Source of the DNA: Jatrophihabitans sp964252635 | GTDB taxonomy: Bacteria > Actinomycetota > Actinomycetes > Mycobacteriales > Jatrophihabitantaceae | Assembly (NCBI RefSeq): GCF_964252635.1 | Contig: NZ_CAXUNP010000014.1 | Span: forward strand, 30,220-94,219 | Direction: 5' to 3' | DNA: 64,000 bases | The notes under the pieces: model-generated | The model's database searches: none | The model's input: the letters and a program-made list of their open reading frames with translations, nothing else | Told to the model about the DNA's origin: nothing | Translations under genes and position numbers: made by a program | Shown here: positions 35,279-43,785 of the stretch, in pieces | Layout of the letters: each line of letters opens with the position of its first letter | Numbering within the stretch: position 1 is the stretch's first letter

Positions 35279-35837
35279 CCCGTCCGGCGACCTGCCCCGC
35301 TGCGCCTGGGCGGTGTCGACACCGGACTACGTGGCCTACCACGACGACGAGTGGGGTACCGAGCTGCACGGTGACGTCGCCCTGTTCGAACGGCTGACGC
35401 TCGAGGGCTTCCAGTCCGGGCTGTCGTGGCTGACCATCCTGCGCAAGCGGCCGGCCTTCCGCGAGGCGTTCCGCGGCTTCGACCTGTCGGCGATCGCGGC
35501 GTTCGACGAGAGCGACCGTGAACGGTTGCTCGCCGATGCCGGCATCGTCCGCAACCGGGCCAAGATCGACGCAACGATCGGCAATGCCCGCGCTGCGCTC
35601 GACGCGGTGCCCGAGGGTCTCGACGCCCTGCTGTGGTCGTTCGCGCCCGCCACCCATGTGCGGCCGGAAACGTTGTCCGACGTACCCGCGACGTCGGCCG
35701 AGTCGACGGCCATGTCGAAAGAACTGAAACGGCGTGGGTTGCGCTTCGTCGGCCCGACGACGGCGTACGCGCTGATGCAGGCCACCGGCATGGTCGACGA
35801 CCACGTCGCGACCTGTTGGCGGGCCGCAGAGGCCTGA
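35265..35837 (+). CDS. tag: DNA-3-methyladenine glycosylase I
   Basis: 190 aa base-excision repair enzyme that removes N3-methyladenine from alkylated DNA. The family marks are all present: RCAWAVSTPDYVAYHDDEWG (split, residues 12-31; zinc ligand Cys13), LEGFQSGLSWLTILRKR (about 46-62), and the C-terminal MQATGMVDDHVATC with the His and Cys that complete the zinc site. The ATG lies inside the DivIVA-like gene, so the two are coupled, as at Rv1209-Rv1210 in mycobacteria. The dinB repair polymerase lies 0.7 kb downstream on the other strand. Confidence 0.95.
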   Translation: MTSADPSGDLPRCAWAVSTPDYVAYHDDEWGTELHGDVALFERLTLEGFQSGLSWLTILRKRPAFREAFRGFDLSAIAAFDESDRERLLADAGIVRNRAKIDATIGNARAALDAVPEGLDALLWSFAPATHVRPETLSDVPATSAESTAMSKELKRRGLRFVGPTTAYALMQATGMVDDHVATCWRAAEA

Positions 35838-35945
35838 CCCGACGTCCTGACCTGCTCCGAACGTTGCTCGAATCGAGGACGCACAGCCGATCCCTACAAC
35901 TGATCCGACCGTCAACTCGGGCGGTCCGGTTGAAAGGTGACGTGC

Positions 35946-36506
35946 ATGAAACGAAGTCTCAAGGTGGCGACCGCCGCAGCCGCGGCGGCCCTCGGGTGCG
36001 CGGGTCTCGGCGTGCTCGCGGTACCCGCCACGGCGGCGACACCGGCGCCCAGCGCCAAGGCGGCGGCCTGCGACAGGGCGCCGTGGGAGGGCGCCGTCCA
36101 GGGCACCCCGAAGTCCTTCTCCGCGGGGGACCGCGGCGGGGACTACCTGTGGCACGACACGCACGGCTTCCGGCTGCGTGTCACCCACGGGAAGAACCAC
36201 GACCAGCGGACGTACAGCGGGGTGATCACCGCGTCCTCGGCGATGCGGCTCGACCCGGTGAAGCTGGAGCGGGGTGACGTCGTGAAGCTGTCGGCCAACC
36301 GGCGCAGCCTGGTGTTCGTCTTCGCCAACCACGGTTACGTCGACGGGGTGAACTTCCACACCGACTGCGCAACCCGACTCGAGGTCTCCCGGCTGCACGT
36401 GGGCAACTCGAACCTGAGTGCGTCGCAGGTCTACCTGGGGGCGAAGCGGGCCCACCCGAAGGCCGTTCCGTTCGCCGTGCACCGCAAGCCCGGGGTGCAC
36501 GCCTGA
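35946..36506 (+). CDS. secreted protein of unknown function
   Basis: 186 aa. A classical signal peptide (KRSLK head, Ala-rich core, cleavage near ATAATP at about residue 31) precedes a mature domain rich in beta strands. It has Cys pairs (KAAACDRAPW and HTDCATRLEV), phrases GDYLWHDTHGFRLRVTHG and HGYVDGVNFHTDCATRL, and a basic C-terminus. It is not a family I recognise. The start ATG 35946 has AAAGG 9 bp upstream; a GTG at 35937 would add three residues. Monocistronic, followed by a strong hairpin. Confidence 0.75.
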   Translation: MKRSLKVATAAAAAALGCAGLGVLAVPATAATPAPSAKAAACDRAPWEGAVQGTPKSFSAGDRGGDYLWHDTHGFRLRVTHGKNHDQRTYSGVITASSAMRLDPVKLERGDVVKLSANRRSLVFVFANHGYVDGVNFHTDCATRLEVSRLHVGNSNLSASQVYLGAKRAHPKAVPFAVHRKPGVHA

Positions 36507-36516
36507 GTCGTGCCGT

Positions 36517-36549
36517 TGCGGCCGCCGGCAGGATCCACCGGCGGCCGCA
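36517..36549. terminator. perfect 12-bp bidirectional terminator hairpin
   Basis: TGCGGCCGCCGG (36517-36528) pairs exactly with CCGGCGGCCGCA (36538-36549) around a 9-nt loop. It lies between the convergent secreted-protein gene and dinB and can end both transcripts. Confidence 0.8.
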
Positions 36550-36581
36550 CCGGTGCCCGACCCGGACCCACCCACCGCGGG

Positions 36582-37781
36582 TCAGTCGGGCAGCAGGGGC
36601 ACCTCCGCGCCCGTGTCGTGCCCGACGAGGACGCCGCGGGTGATCGCAGCCTTGCCGAAGCGGTCGCGGATGCCGTCGACGGCGGTGTCCAGCACCCGCG
36701 CCTCATGCCCGGCGAAGGGAAGTTCCAGCTGGACGGTGTCGACGTCCTCGAGGTTGGCCAGGGTGACGCCGAGCAGCGTCAGGCCCTCGCGGTCGATGGT
36801 GGGCATCGCGACGACGACGAGACGGCGCAGCGCATCGAGGAACGCGTCGGTGTCGCAGGTGGGGCGGGGCAGGGTGTGGCTGCGGGTGACGCGGGTGAAG
36901 TCGCCGAACCGCAGGCGCAGGACGACGGTGCGGGCGAGCCGGTCGGCGCGACGCAGCCGGCCGGCGGTGCGCTCGACGAGGGTGATCAGGGTGGCGTCGA
37001 TGTCGGCGACGGTCATGGACCGGCGGCCCAGCGCGCGCTGTGCGCCGATCGAGCGCCGGCGCCGGCCGACCACCACCGGGCGCGGGTCGCGGTTGTGGGC
37101 CAGCGCGTGCAGGTGCCGGCCGGACGCCGGGCCGAGCATGGCGACGAGGGCATGCTCGTCCAGGGCGGCGACCTCGCCGACGGTCGTGATGCCGCGCTCG
37201 GCGAGCCGCGCCGCGGTCTTGGCGCCCACCCCCCACAGCTTCTGCACGCCTAGCGGGTGCAGGAAGCGCAGCTCGCCGTCGCACGGAACGAGGCGCAGGC
37301 CGTCGGGCTTGGCGACCCCGCTCGCGACCTTGGCCAGGAACTTCGTCCGCGCGATGCCCACGGTGATGGGCAGCCCGACCTCGTCGCGGACGCGGGCACG
37401 CAGCCGCACCGCGATTTCGACGGGCGACCCCGACACCCGACCCAGGCCGCCGACGTCGAGGAACGCCTCGTCGATCGAGATGCCCTCGACCAGCGGCGTG
37501 ACGTCGTGGAACACCTCGAACACGGCCCGGCTGGCCTCGGAGTAGGCCTCGAACCGGGGGGTGACGACGACGGCGTCCGGGCACAGGTCGCGGGCCTCGC
37601 GGCCGTTCATGGCCGACCTGACCCCGAACGCCTTGGCCTCGTAGCTGGCGGCGAGCACGACACCACCCCCGACCAGGACGGGCCGGCCCCGCAGTGCGGG
37701 GTCGTCGCGCTGCTCGACCGAGGCGTAGAAGGAGTCGAGATCGGCGTGCAGGATCGGCTCGCGGGGCCGCCCGTCGTCCAC
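36582..37781 (-). CDS. dinB: DNA polymerase IV (Y-family, DinB)
   Basis: 399 aa translesion polymerase. The catalytic core opens ILHADLDSFYASVEQRDDP (about 10-28; metal ligand Asp14) and holds GISIDEAFLDVGGL (second acidic pair, about 107-120); GVGAKTAARL is the helix-hairpin-helix and the little-finger domain follows. GTG 37781 is chosen because GAACAT (37793-37788) lies exactly 6 bp before it, inside a LexA-type palindrome; a GTG at 37853 is open but would need transcription from elsewhere. No beta-clamp motif was checked beyond the C-terminal EVPLLPD. SOS induction is expected from the operator. Confidence 0.92.
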   Translation of the reverse strand: MDDGRPREPILHADLDSFYASVEQRDDPALRGRPVLVGGGVVLAASYEAKAFGVRSAMNGREARDLCPDAVVVTPRFEAYSEASRAVFEVFHDVTPLVEGISIDEAFLDVGGLGRVSGSPVEIAVRLRARVRDEVGLPITVGIARTKFLAKVASGVAKPDGLRLVPCDGELRFLHPLGVQKLWGVGAKTAARLAERGITTVGEVAALDEHALVAMLGPASGRHLHALAHNRDPRPVVVGRRRRSIGAQRALGRRSMTVADIDATLITLVERTAGRLRRADRLARTVVLRLRFGDFTRVTRSHTLPRPTCDTDAFLDALRRLVVVAMPTIDREGLTLLGVTLANLEDVDTVQLELPFAGHEARVLDTAVDGIRDRFGKAAITRGVLVGHDTGAEVPLLPD

Positions 37782-37794
37782 GAACGTATGTTCG
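37781..37794. promoter_or_regulatory. LexA-type SOS box overlapping the dinB -10 and start
   Basis: CGAACGTATGTTCG is a perfect palindrome and matches the actinobacterial/Gram-positive LexA core CGAAC-N4-GTTCG. On the minus strand it contains GAACAT, an xANNNT hexamer 6 bp before the dinB GTG, so repressor bound here would cover the -10 and the transcript start. Palindrome is seen; LexA binding is inferred from family knowledge. Confidence 0.8.
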
Positions 37795-37959
37795 CATTCG
37801 GCACCGACGTCGCGCCAGCGCCCCCACCCGACCCGCGCCGGTCGGGGGGTCACGTCACCCCGGAGTTGGGGGAACCCGTCGTCATCAGGGAGAATGGGCG
37901 GCGAAGCCGGTGCGGGGGTTCTCTGGACCTCCCGAGCCGGACACGTCTGTGTCGGGAAC

Positions 37960-37977
37960 GTGAGCCGTGCGGCTCAC
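37960..37977. promoter_or_regulatory. 18-bp palindrome upstream of the DUF3117 gene
   Basis: GTGAGCCG (37960-37967) and CGGCTCAC (37970-37977) are exact reverse complements around TG. The centre is too short for a simple RNA loop unless inner pairs open, so a protein-binding operator is as likely as a leader hairpin. It lies 16 bp before the start codon, adjacent to the GGAGG. Confidence 0.5.
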
Positions 37978-37993
37978 CTGGATGGAGGTTCGC

Positions 37994-38161
37994 ATGGCGG
38001 CCATGAAGCCGCGGACGGGCGACGGCCCGCTCGAAGTCACCAAGGAAGGCCGCGGCATCGTCATGCGCGTCCCGCTCGAGGGCGGCGGCCGTCTGGTCGT
38101 CGAGATGACGCCCGACGAGGCCGACGCGCTCGGCGACGCGCTCAAGGCCGTCGGCAGCTAG
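37994..38161 (+). CDS. DUF3117 small conserved protein (Rv1211-like)
   Basis: 55 aa. MAAMKPRTGDGPLEVTKEGR, PLEGGGRLVVEMTPDEADAL and the short C-terminal helix match DUF3117 almost along its whole length, as in M. tuberculosis Rv1211. Function unknown. The ATG at 37994 is chosen because GGAGG ends 7 bp before it and the family begins MAAMKPR; an upstream ATG at 37967 would fall in the palindrome. Its place between tag and glgA/glgC is conserved in mycobacteria. Confidence 0.93.
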   Translation: MAAMKPRTGDGPLEVTKEGRGIVMRVPLEGGGRLVVEMTPDEADALGDALKAVGS

Positions 38162-38182
38162 ACCCACCTTCTCGACCACCGG

Positions 38183-38215
38183 CCCCGGTGACGTGCTGCA
38201 CGCACGTACCCGGGG
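38183..38215. terminator. hairpin after the DUF3117 gene
   Basis: CCCCGG (38183-38188) pairs with CCGGGG (38210-38215), and, after a 2x2 internal loop, ACGTGC (38191-38196) pairs with GCACGT (38202-38207) around a 5-nt loop. It is placed to end the short DUF3117 transcript. Confidence 0.65.
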
Positions 38216-38289
38216 CTGCGTGCTGTCCGGCGCACGGCCGCCTGCCACCCAGCGGACGCGGGGCGTGACGCATCGGGGAGGATCGGCAC

Positions 38290-39552
38290 ATGCTCGACGT
38301 CCACGCCGTCCCGGCCGGGGCCGCCCCGGCCGACAGCTCGCCGCTCGACCTGCCCGCCGACCCGGCCGCCGTCCGCGAGGCCGGCGGCAAGCGCGCGCGG
38401 GACCTCGCGGCGGGCAGCACCGTCCTCGACGCCGAGGGCCTGTCCGGTGCGCGACTGACCGCGTTCGTCGAGGGGCTCGTTCTCGGCACCTACCGCTTCA
38501 CCGAGGCCCGCGACCCCAAGCCGGGTGCCACCGACGTGGGCCTGGCCGGCGTCGACGACACCGGCGACGCCATCGCGCGCGGCCTGCGCACCGCGGCGGC
38601 GGTGGCGTGGGCGCGGGACCTTGCGAACACCCCGGCCGCGACCAAGACGCCGGTCTGGCTGGCCCGGCAGGCCACCGCGGAACTCGGCCCGCTCGGCGTC
38701 GACGTCGTCGAGCACGACGTCGACTGGCTGCGGGCGCAGGGCATGAACGGGGTGCTCGCCGTCGGCGGCGCGTCGTCGGCGCCGCCCCGGCTCATCGAGG
38801 CGTCCTGGCGCCCCCGCGGCGCCAAGGCGGCCGGCCACGTGGTCCTCGTCGGCAAGGGCATCACCTTCGACACCGGTGGGCTGAACCGCAAGGTCGGCGA
38901 CAGGATGCGCACGATGCACACCGACATGTCCGGCGGCGCGGCGGTGCTGGCCGCACTGCGCAGCGTCGCGGCCGAGCAGGTGCCGGTGCGGGTGACGGCC
39001 CTCGTGCCGGCCGCCGAGAACTCCTTCGGCGCCGCGTCGTACCGCCCCAGCGACGTCGTCCGGCACCACGGCGGGCGGACCAGCGAGATCCTCAACACCG
39101 ACGCCGAGGGACGCATCGTGCTCGCCGACGCGCTGGCGTACGCGGCGGCCCGGCTGCGCCCGTCGGCCCTGGTCGACGTCGCCACGCTGACCGGTGCCAT
39201 GAAGCTCGCGCTCGGGATGCGCCTCGGCGGCCTGTTCGCCACCGACGAGGCACTCGCGCGGGAGTTGCTGGCCGCCGGCGAGACCACCGGCGAGCGGCTG
39301 TGGCGGATGCCGTTGCAGGACGAGTACGTGCCCCGCCTGGACTCCGACGTCGCCGACGCGAACAACTCGCCGGGCACCCCCGGCGCGATCACGGCGGCCT
39401 TGTTCCTCCGCCCGTTCGCGGGCGAGGTTCCGTGGGCCCACCTGGACATCGCCGGCCCGGCCCGGGCGGGTGGCAACGACGGGATGATCTCGCGGGGCGC
39501 GACCGGCTTCGGTGCGCGGTTGCTGGCCGACTGGGTGCGCGCCAGGGCATGA
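38290..39552 (+). CDS. pepA: M17 leucyl aminopeptidase
   Basis: 420 aa cytoplasmic di-zinc aminopeptidase that trims N-terminal residues from peptides. The M17 catalytic core is complete: VGKGITFDTGGLN (Lys and Asp ligands), HTDMSGGAAVL and NTDAEGRIVLADALAYA (signature, with Asp/Glu ligands and Arg). The N-terminal macro-like domain is shorter than in E. coli PepA (about 500 aa), which is usual in some actinobacteria. GAGGAT (38278-38283) lies 6 bp before the ATG and could be a -10 or a ribosome site. It overlaps the next gene by ATGA. Confidence 0.93.
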   Translation: MLDVHAVPAGAAPADSSPLDLPADPAAVREAGGKRARDLAAGSTVLDAEGLSGARLTAFVEGLVLGTYRFTEARDPKPGATDVGLAGVDDTGDAIARGLRTAAAVAWARDLANTPAATKTPVWLARQATAELGPLGVDVVEHDVDWLRAQGMNGVLAVGGASSAPPRLIEASWRPRGAKAAGHVVLVGKGITFDTGGLNRKVGDRMRTMHTDMSGGAAVLAALRSVAAEQVPVRVTALVPAAENSFGAASYRPSDVVRHHGGRTSEILNTDAEGRIVLADALAYAAARLRPSALVDVATLTGAMKLALGMRLGGLFATDEALARELLAAGETTGERLWRMPLQDEYVPRLDSDVADANNSPGTPGAITAALFLRPFAGEVPWAHLDIAGPARAGGNDGMISRGATGFGARLLADWVRARA

Positions 39553-40208
39553 GCGACGTGCCCGAACTCCGTGGGGGCATGAGCGAACTGGCGTTGCCGT
39601 TCGTCATCCGCATCGAACGGGCCGACCCGCCCACCCGCACCGACGCGCTCGAGGCCGCGGCGCGGGCGGTGCTGCTGATCCTCACCGACGGCCGCCCCGA
39701 GTGGGCCGACGCGCTCGCCGCGTGGGACGGCCAGCGGATCCGCAAGGTCGTGCGCCGGGCCCGGGGCGCGGCCTGGACGCGGGCTCGTGAGGTCGACGGG
39801 CTCGACGTCGTCCGGGGCAGCGCCGAGCTGCGCGTCTACCCGCCCGTCCCCGTCGACGACTGGCCGCCGGACCTGGCCCGCCTGCAGGTCGGCGGCACCA
39901 CCCTGGAGGATCCGGAGCCGCCCGCACCGCCCCCGCCCGGCGTCCCGCTCGTCCTGCTGTCCCCGCACGCCGAGATGACGACGGGCAAGGCGATGGCCCA
40001 GGCCGCGCACGCCGCCCAGCTGGGGTGGCGCAGCGCGACGCCGGCACAGCGGAGCAGCTGGCAGCAGGCCGGCTTCCCGTTGGCCGTGCGCGACGCGACG
40101 CCCCGGCAGTGGGACGACGCCGCCGCGACCGATGCTCCCGTCGTTCATGACGGCGGCTTCACCGAGGTCGAGCCGGGCACCGCCACCGCACTCGTGCTCC
40201 TGCCCTGA
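39549..40208 (+). CDS. PTH2-type peptidyl-tRNA hydrolase family protein
   Basis: 219 aa. An N-terminal half of unknown fold (about 1-125, with a Pro-rich linker PEPPAPPPPGVPL) is followed by a C-terminal PTH2-like domain: TTGKAMAQAAHAAQLGW (about 142-158, the Lys/Gln/Ala-rich first helix of PTH2) and FPLAVRDAT, ending DGGFTEVEPGTATALVLLP. PTH2 enzymes recycle peptidyl-tRNA; bacterial actinobacterial members are fusions of unproven activity. It is coupled to the aminopeptidase by an ATGA overlap, so both may take part in peptide turnover. Confidence 0.8.
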   Translation: MSDVPELRGGMSELALPFVIRIERADPPTRTDALEAAARAVLLILTDGRPEWADALAAWDGQRIRKVVRRARGAAWTRAREVDGLDVVRGSAELRVYPPVPVDDWPPDLARLQVGGTTLEDPEPPAPPPPGVPLVLLSPHAEMTTGKAMAQAAHAAQLGWRSATPAQRSSWQQAGFPLAVRDATPRQWDDAAATDAPVVHDGGFTEVEPGTATALVLLP

Positions 40209-40299
40209 CGGACGCGGCTGCTCCCATCGGATGACGACCCCACGCAGCCGCCGGTGGCCGGCCCGAAGGGGCGTTCACGGTGACGGTCTGCGCTGAGCG

Positions 40300-41457
40300 T
40301 CAGACCAGCGACTCGTAGAGCTCCACCGTGCGGCGCGCGATCGCGTCCCAGCCGAACTCGTGGACGGCCCGGTCGCGGCCGGCCAGCCCCATAGCCGTGG
40401 CGCGCACCGGGTCGGAGCACACGGCGTTCACCGCCGTCGCGAGACCCGCCTCGAACTCCTCGGCCGGTACCGCGTGGTACGGCACGAGCAGCCCGGTGAG
40501 GCCGTCGGCGACCACCTCGGGGATGCCGCCGACCGCGCTGGCGACCACGGCCGTCTCGCAGGCCATGGCCTCGAGGTTGACGATGCCGAGCGGTTCGTAG
40601 ACCGACGGGCACACGAACACGGCCGCGTGGGTGAGCAACTGCGCCAGCTCGGGGCGGGGCAGCATCTCGCGGATCCACACGACACCCCGGCGGGACGACG
40701 CCAGCTTCTCGACGGCGGACGCGGTCTCGGCGGCGATCTCGGGGGTGTCCGGTGCGCCGGCACAGAGCACGAGCTGGACGTCGGGGTCGAACTGCTCGGC
40801 TGCACGCAGCAGGTGCGCCAGGCCCTTCTGCCGGGTGATGCGCCCGACGAAGATCGCGAACGGGCGGTCGGGGTCGACCCCGTGACGCGTCAACGCGTCG
40901 TCGGAGGGCGCGGGCCGGTAGAGCTCGGTGTCGATGCCGTTGTGGATGACGTGCACCTTCGCCGGGTCGACGAACGGATAGGCGTCGAGGACGTCGGCGC
41001 GCATGCCGTAGGACACCGCCACGATCGCGTCCGCGGTCTCGTAGGCCTGCCGCTCGGCCCAGGACGAGATCCGGTAACCGCCGCCGAGCTGCTCGGCCTT
41101 CCAGGGCCGCTGCGGTTCGAGGGAGTGTGCGCTGAGCACGTGCGGCACGTCGTGCAGCTGTGCGCCGAGGACGCCGGCCAGGTTCGCGTACCAGGTGTGC
41201 GAGTGCAGGATGTCGGCCCCGGACACGCCCTGCGCGATCTCCAGGTCCGTGCCCAGCGTCCGCAGCGCGCTGTTGGCCTCGCCGAGCCCGGCCGGGGTGC
41301 CGTAGGCCCGCACGCCGGGTTCGTCCCTGGGGGAGCCGAAGCAGTGCACGTCGACGTCGACGAGCCGCCGCAGCTCGCGGACGAGGAACTCGACGTGCAC
41401 CCCGGCGCCGCCGTAGACCTCGGGCGGATATTCACGTGACAGGACGGCGACGCGCAT
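40300..41457 (-). CDS. glgA: GT4 alpha-glucan/maltose-1-phosphate synthase (actinobacterial GlgA, GlgM type)
   Basis: 385 aa GT-B glycosyltransferase. N-terminal glycine-rich loop PPEVYGGAGVHVEFLVREL (about 11-29); C-terminal FVGRITRQKG (about 198-207), and the E-x7-E motif in SVYEPLGIVNLEAMACETAV (about 285-304). It is of the actinobacterial type, whose M. tuberculosis member (Rv1212c) makes maltose-1-phosphate from ADP-glucose and glucose-1-phosphate for the GlgE pathway; that activity is inferred. TACGGT (41470-41465) lies 7 bp before the ATG. Divergent from glgC, its donor-making partner, 65 bp away. The stop lies 91 bp from the convergent PTH2 gene. Confidence 0.93.
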   Translation of the reverse strand: MRVAVLSREYPPEVYGGAGVHVEFLVRELRRLVDVDVHCFGSPRDEPGVRAYGTPAGLGEANSALRTLGTDLEIAQGVSGADILHSHTWYANLAGVLGAQLHDVPHVLSAHSLEPQRPWKAEQLGGGYRISSWAERQAYETADAIVAVSYGMRADVLDAYPFVDPAKVHVIHNGIDTELYRPAPSDDALTRHGVDPDRPFAIFVGRITRQKGLAHLLRAAEQFDPDVQLVLCAGAPDTPEIAAETASAVEKLASSRRGVVWIREMLPRPELAQLLTHAAVFVCPSVYEPLGIVNLEAMACETAVVASAVGGIPEVVADGLTGLLVPYHAVPAEEFEAGLATAVNAVCSDPVRATAMGLAGRDRAVHEFGWDAIARRTVELYESLV

Positions 41458-41522
41458 GGGGATGACCGTAGTAGGCCTCGGGGCCAGGGCGGCGGAACGC
41501 CCGGAAGGCTAGGGTGACGGAC

Positions 41523-42743
41523 ATGGCGCGTGAGCCGCGAGTCCTGGGCATCGTCCTCGCCGGCGGCGAGGGCAAGCGCCTCTGGCCGCTGACGGCCGAC
41601 CGCGCGAAGCCGGCGGTGCCCTTCGGCGGCAACTACCGGCTCATCGACTTCGTCCTGTCGAACCTGGTCAACGCCAACTACCTGCGCATCTGCGTGCTCA
41701 CGCAGTACAAGTCCCACTCCCTGGACCGTCACATCACCACGACCTGGCGGATGTCGACGGCCCTGGGCGACTACATCACGCCCGTCCCGGCGCAGCAGCG
41801 GCTCGGCCCGCGGTGGTACACGGGCAGCGCCGACGCCATCCTGCAGTCGGCCAACCTGATCTACGACGACAAGCCGGACTACATCATCGTCTTCGGCGCC
41901 GACCACGTGTACCGGATGGATCCGCGGCAGATGGTCGAGCAGCACATCGCCTCCGGTGCCGGCGCCACCGTGGCCGGCATCCGCGTGCCCCGCGCCGAGG
42001 CCACCGCGTTCGGCGTCATCGACGCCGACCCGGACCGCCGCGTCATCGAGTTCCTGGAGAAGCCGGCGAATCCGCCGGGGCTGCCGGACAGTCCGGACGA
42101 GAGCTACGCGTCGATGGGCAACTACGTCTTCACCACCGAGGCGCTGCTCGAGGCGCTCAAGGAGGACGCGGGCGACGAGCAGTCGGTGCACGACATGGGC
42201 ACCAACATCATGCCGATGATGGTGAAGAAGGGTGACGCGTACGTCTACGACTTCGCCGACAACGACGTGCCCGGCACCGAGCGGCGCGACCACGGGTACT
42301 GGCGCGACGTCGGGTCGATCGACGCCTACTACGACGCGCACATGGACCTGATCGCCGTCCACCCGATCTTCAACCTCTACAACCAGCAGTGGCCGATCTA
42401 CACCCACCACCCGCAGCTGCCGCCCGCCAAGTTCGTGGAGGGCGGCATCGCCCAGGAGTCGATGGTGGGCTCGGGCGCGATCGTGGCCGGCGCGACGGTG
42501 CGACACAGCGTCATAGCTTCCAACGTGCGTTTGGCGGCGGGTGCCTACGTCGAGGGCTCGGTGCTGATGGAGGGCGTCCAGATCGGCCGCGGCGCCGTCG
42601 TGCGCCGCGCGATCCTGGACAAGGACGTCGTCGTGCCCGAGGGCGCGCACATCGGCCTGGACGCGGACCTCGACCGCTCGCGCTACCACGTGTCCGAGGG
42701 CGGCGTCATCGTGCTGGGCAAGACGCAGCGCGCCATCCCGTAG
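41523..42743 (+). CDS. glgC: glucose-1-phosphate adenylyltransferase
   Basis: 406 aa enzyme that makes ADP-glucose, the committed donor for glycogen and alpha-glucan. The nucleotidyl loop GIVLAGGEGKRLWPLTADRAK (split, about residues 9-29), KPAVPFGGNYRLIDF, HVYRMDPRQM, and the regulatory FLEKPANPPG and Tyr/Trp-rich NQQWPIYTHH are present. A left-handed beta-helix C-terminal domain (GAIVAGATVRHSVIASNVRL) completes the fold. TAGGGT (41510-41515) lies 7 bp before ATG 41523; a GTG at 41514 would lie in that hexamer but has GGAAGG upstream, so it is the alternative. Divergent from glgA. Confidence 0.95.
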   Translation: MAREPRVLGIVLAGGEGKRLWPLTADRAKPAVPFGGNYRLIDFVLSNLVNANYLRICVLTQYKSHSLDRHITTTWRMSTALGDYITPVPAQQRLGPRWYTGSADAILQSANLIYDDKPDYIIVFGADHVYRMDPRQMVEQHIASGAGATVAGIRVPRAEATAFGVIDADPDRRVIEFLEKPANPPGLPDSPDESYASMGNYVFTTEALLEALKEDAGDEQSVHDMGTNIMPMMVKKGDAYVYDFADNDVPGTERRDHGYWRDVGSIDAYYDAHMDLIAVHPIFNLYNQQWPIYTHHPQLPPAKFVEGGIAQESMVGSGAIVAGATVRHSVIASNVRLAAGAYVEGSVLMEGVQIGRGAVVRRAILDKDVVVPEGAHIGLDADLDRSRYHVSEGGVIVLGKTQRAIP

Positions 42744-42855
42744 CGCGAGACGGTAACGCTTTCGTCGCGGAGCGGCGTCGGTGGGACGGGCACGGTCCCG
42801 AGCACAGCGTGTGGTGGCTAGGGTGTCGCCATCCCTTAGCTGCCTGGAGGAACCC

Positions 42856-43785
42856 TTGTCGCCGCGTACCCGTCCCGTCCTGGCCGGACTCTCCATCCTG
42901 ACGGCCGCCGCTCTCGCCCTCACCGGGTGCGGCAGCGGCAAGAAGGTCAACGACACGGCGTCGTCGGCCAAGGTGTCGGTCTCCAAGAACACCAGCCTGA
43001 ACTCGCAGCTGCCGGCCAGCGTGCGGTCCCGCGGCTCGCTGACCATGGCCACCGACCCCAGCTACGCGCCGATCGAGTTCACGAAGTCGGGCGGCGGGTT
43101 CCAGGGTTTCGACGTCGACCTCGCCAACGCCCTCGGCAAGACCATGGGTGTGAAGATCAACATCAAGAAGGCGCAGTTCGACGGGATCCTGTCCGGCATC
43201 AACGCCGGGCGCTACGACTTCTCGATGTCGGCGTTCACGGACAACACCGCCCGCGAGAAGGGCAATGACTTCGTCACCTACTTCACGGCCGGCACGTCGA
43301 TCGGCGTGAAGAAGGGCAACCCCAAGAAGATCGCCAGCCAGGCCGACCTCTGCGGCCTGCGCGTGGCGGCCGAGAAGGGCACCATCCAGGCGACCGCGCT
43401 CACCGCGACGAAGGCCGAGGGCGCGATCACGCTCAAGGGTCAGTGCCTGAAGGACGGCAAGAAGGCGCCGACCCCGGTGCTGTTGCCCGACCAGGCCGGC
43501 GTCAACTCCGCGCTCGTCGCCGGCCGCGCGGACGCCTTCACGGGTGACACGCCGGTCGTGGCCTACCAGGGCAAGCTCGAAGGCGGCCAGATCCAGCTGG
43601 CCGGCAAGACCACCGACTCCGCGCCGTACGGCATCGCCTTCAAGAAGGGCAGCCCGCTCGCCTCGGTGTTCCAGAAGGCCCTGACCCAGCTCATCGCGAA
43701 CGGCACCTACACCAAGATCATCAACACCTGGGGCCTCACGTCGGGCGCGGTTACCTCGACGAAGATCAACGGCGCCACTTCCTGA
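42856..43785 (+). CDS. polar amino acid ABC transporter substrate-binding lipoprotein (SBP family 3)
   Basis: 309 aa. The start is a TTG (42856) with GGAGG 5 bp upstream; a GTG at 42823 would place 11 extra residues ahead of an otherwise normal signal peptide. Lipobox LTGC gives Cys25. The SBP_bac_3 body shows MATDPSYAPIEF (about 56-67), GFDVDLANALGKTMGVK, FDGILSGINAGRYDFSMSAFT and AAEKGTIQA, typical for glutamine/arginine/histidine-type binding proteins. First gene of a three-gene importer with 1-bp overlap to the permease. Confidence 0.92.
   Translation: MSPRTRPVLAGLSILTAAALALTGCGSGKKVNDTASSAKVSVSKNTSLNSQLPASVRSRGSLTMATDPSYAPIEFTKSGGGFQGFDVDLANALGKTMGVKINIKKAQFDGILSGINAGRYDFSMSAFTDNTAREKGNDFVTYFTAGTSIGVKKGNPKKIASQADLCGLRVAAEKGTIQATALTATKAEGAITLKGQCLKDGKKAPTPVLLPDQAGVNSALVAGRADAFTGDTPVVAYQGKLEGGQIQLAGKTTDSAPYGIAFKKGSPLASVFQKALTQLIANGTYTKIINTWGLTSGAVTSTKINGATS

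Noticed and set aside
36703..37827. 374-codon frame overlapping dinB and starting MRTYVRG
   Set aside because: Arg/Pro-rich shadow in another frame of dinB; no domain.
40214..40251. GCGGCTGC/GCAGCCGC inverted repeat between PTH2 and glgA as terminator
   Set aside because: Eight base pairs across a 22-nt loop is weak for GC-rich DNA; not listed as a feature.
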